NCBI GenBank assembly: GCA_947626025.1
Contig: CANQQQ010000006.1
Span: 1 to 53,659 of the forward strand
DNA: 53,659 nucleotides
Direction of reading: 5' to 3'
Source of the DNA: an uncultured Clostridia bacterium
GTDB taxonomy: Bacteria > Bacillota > Clostridia > TANB77 > CAG-508
Part shown: in pieces, positions 53,543 through 53,659 of the stretch
Numbering within the stretch: position 1 is the first letter of the stretch
Layout of the letters: the number at the start of each line of letters is the position of its first letter
Position numbers and translations under genes: made by a program
Notes under the pieces: model-generated
The model's input: only the letters and a program-made list of their open reading frames with translations
Told to the model about the DNA's origin: nothing
Database searches by the model: none

Positions 53543-53586
53543 TAGTTTTTTTATATTTAATTATGATAATATAATTCATTTATGAT

Positions 53587-53626
53587 AATGTCTTAATAAA
53601 TCATTTAGGAAAATGTCTTAATTAAA
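53587..53626. repeat. Two direct copies of AATGTCTTAATWAA upstream of the acyl-CoA synthetase promoter
   Basis: AATGTCTTAATAAA at 53587 and AATGTCTTAATTAA at 53612, 25 bases apart (about two and a half helical turns), about 45 bases upstream of the -35. This could be a paired regulator site. Nothing else is seen in 53543-53659. Confidence 0.5.
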
Positions 53627-53659
53627 AATTTATGTTGTAAGTATTTTTAATGAAAATTA

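Overview
This window is a chromosomal segment of a low-GC (about 30%), spore-forming Firmicute, most likely an uncultured anaerobic member of the Clostridia. The evidence is strong AT bias, AGGAGG-type ribosome binding sites, TTGACA-17-TATAAT promoters, and sporulation-lineage genes (spoVS beside rny and ymdB, a ytxC homologue, ytfJ/gerW beside a DUF2953 gene). No phage, transposase, insertion sequence or CRISPR array was found. Most of it is housekeeping sequence with about forty real genes.

Layout. (1) 1-5120, minus strand: a multi-pass membrane protein followed by two pseudouridine synthases, and an FAD-dependent oxidoreductase with its own promoter. (2) 5177-5953, plus: a coiled-coil protein built on near-identical 45-bp tandem repeats. 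(3) 5952-14100, minus: trmR-like methyltransferase and typA, plsC, cmk with a P-loop/Gls24-like fusion gene, recD2, a small membrane protein and thiN. (4) 14321-20015, minus: rny-ymdB-spoVS, and a copper-export pair (copA, copZ) with a CsoR-type operator lodged between the -35 and -10 of the copA promoter. (5) 20127-22672, plus: a DUF4912 protein and a GH57 glucan branching enzyme. (6) 22690-24637, minus: nucleoside kinase and RNHCP protein. (7) 24869-29945, plus: ytxC, an SPFH protein, and a dapA-HD-dapB lysine/cell-wall cluster, interrupted by a small minus-strand orphan gene. (8) 29984-44774, minus: ytfJ, DUF2953, scpA, recX, purD, ftsH, a DUF1189-like protein, cysS, a class A penicillin-binding protein, an SNF2 helicase and rdgB. 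(9) 45002-50557, minus: a second small orphan gene, topB, a MacB-like ABC transporter and two tRNA genes. (10) 50692-53427, minus: an unrecognised helical protein and a long-chain acyl-CoA synthetase.

How the genes fit together: the window mixes RNA modification and decay (RluB/RluD-like, TrmR-like, RNase Y), genome maintenance (RecD2, ScpA, RecX, SNF2, TopB), envelope building (PlsC, PBP1, DapA/DapB) and proteostasis (FtsH, SPFH).

The least explained material is intergenic. Two structured elements (44845-44920 and 47391-47466) share a roughly 48-bp core that abuts hairpins with different sequences. Helically phased 11-bp repeats lie upstream of the unknown gene at 50692. Two orphan small genes each have textbook promoters and their own terminators. 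Gene starts were adjusted by Shine-Dalgarno spacing where the longest reading frame begins inside or against the ribosome binding site.
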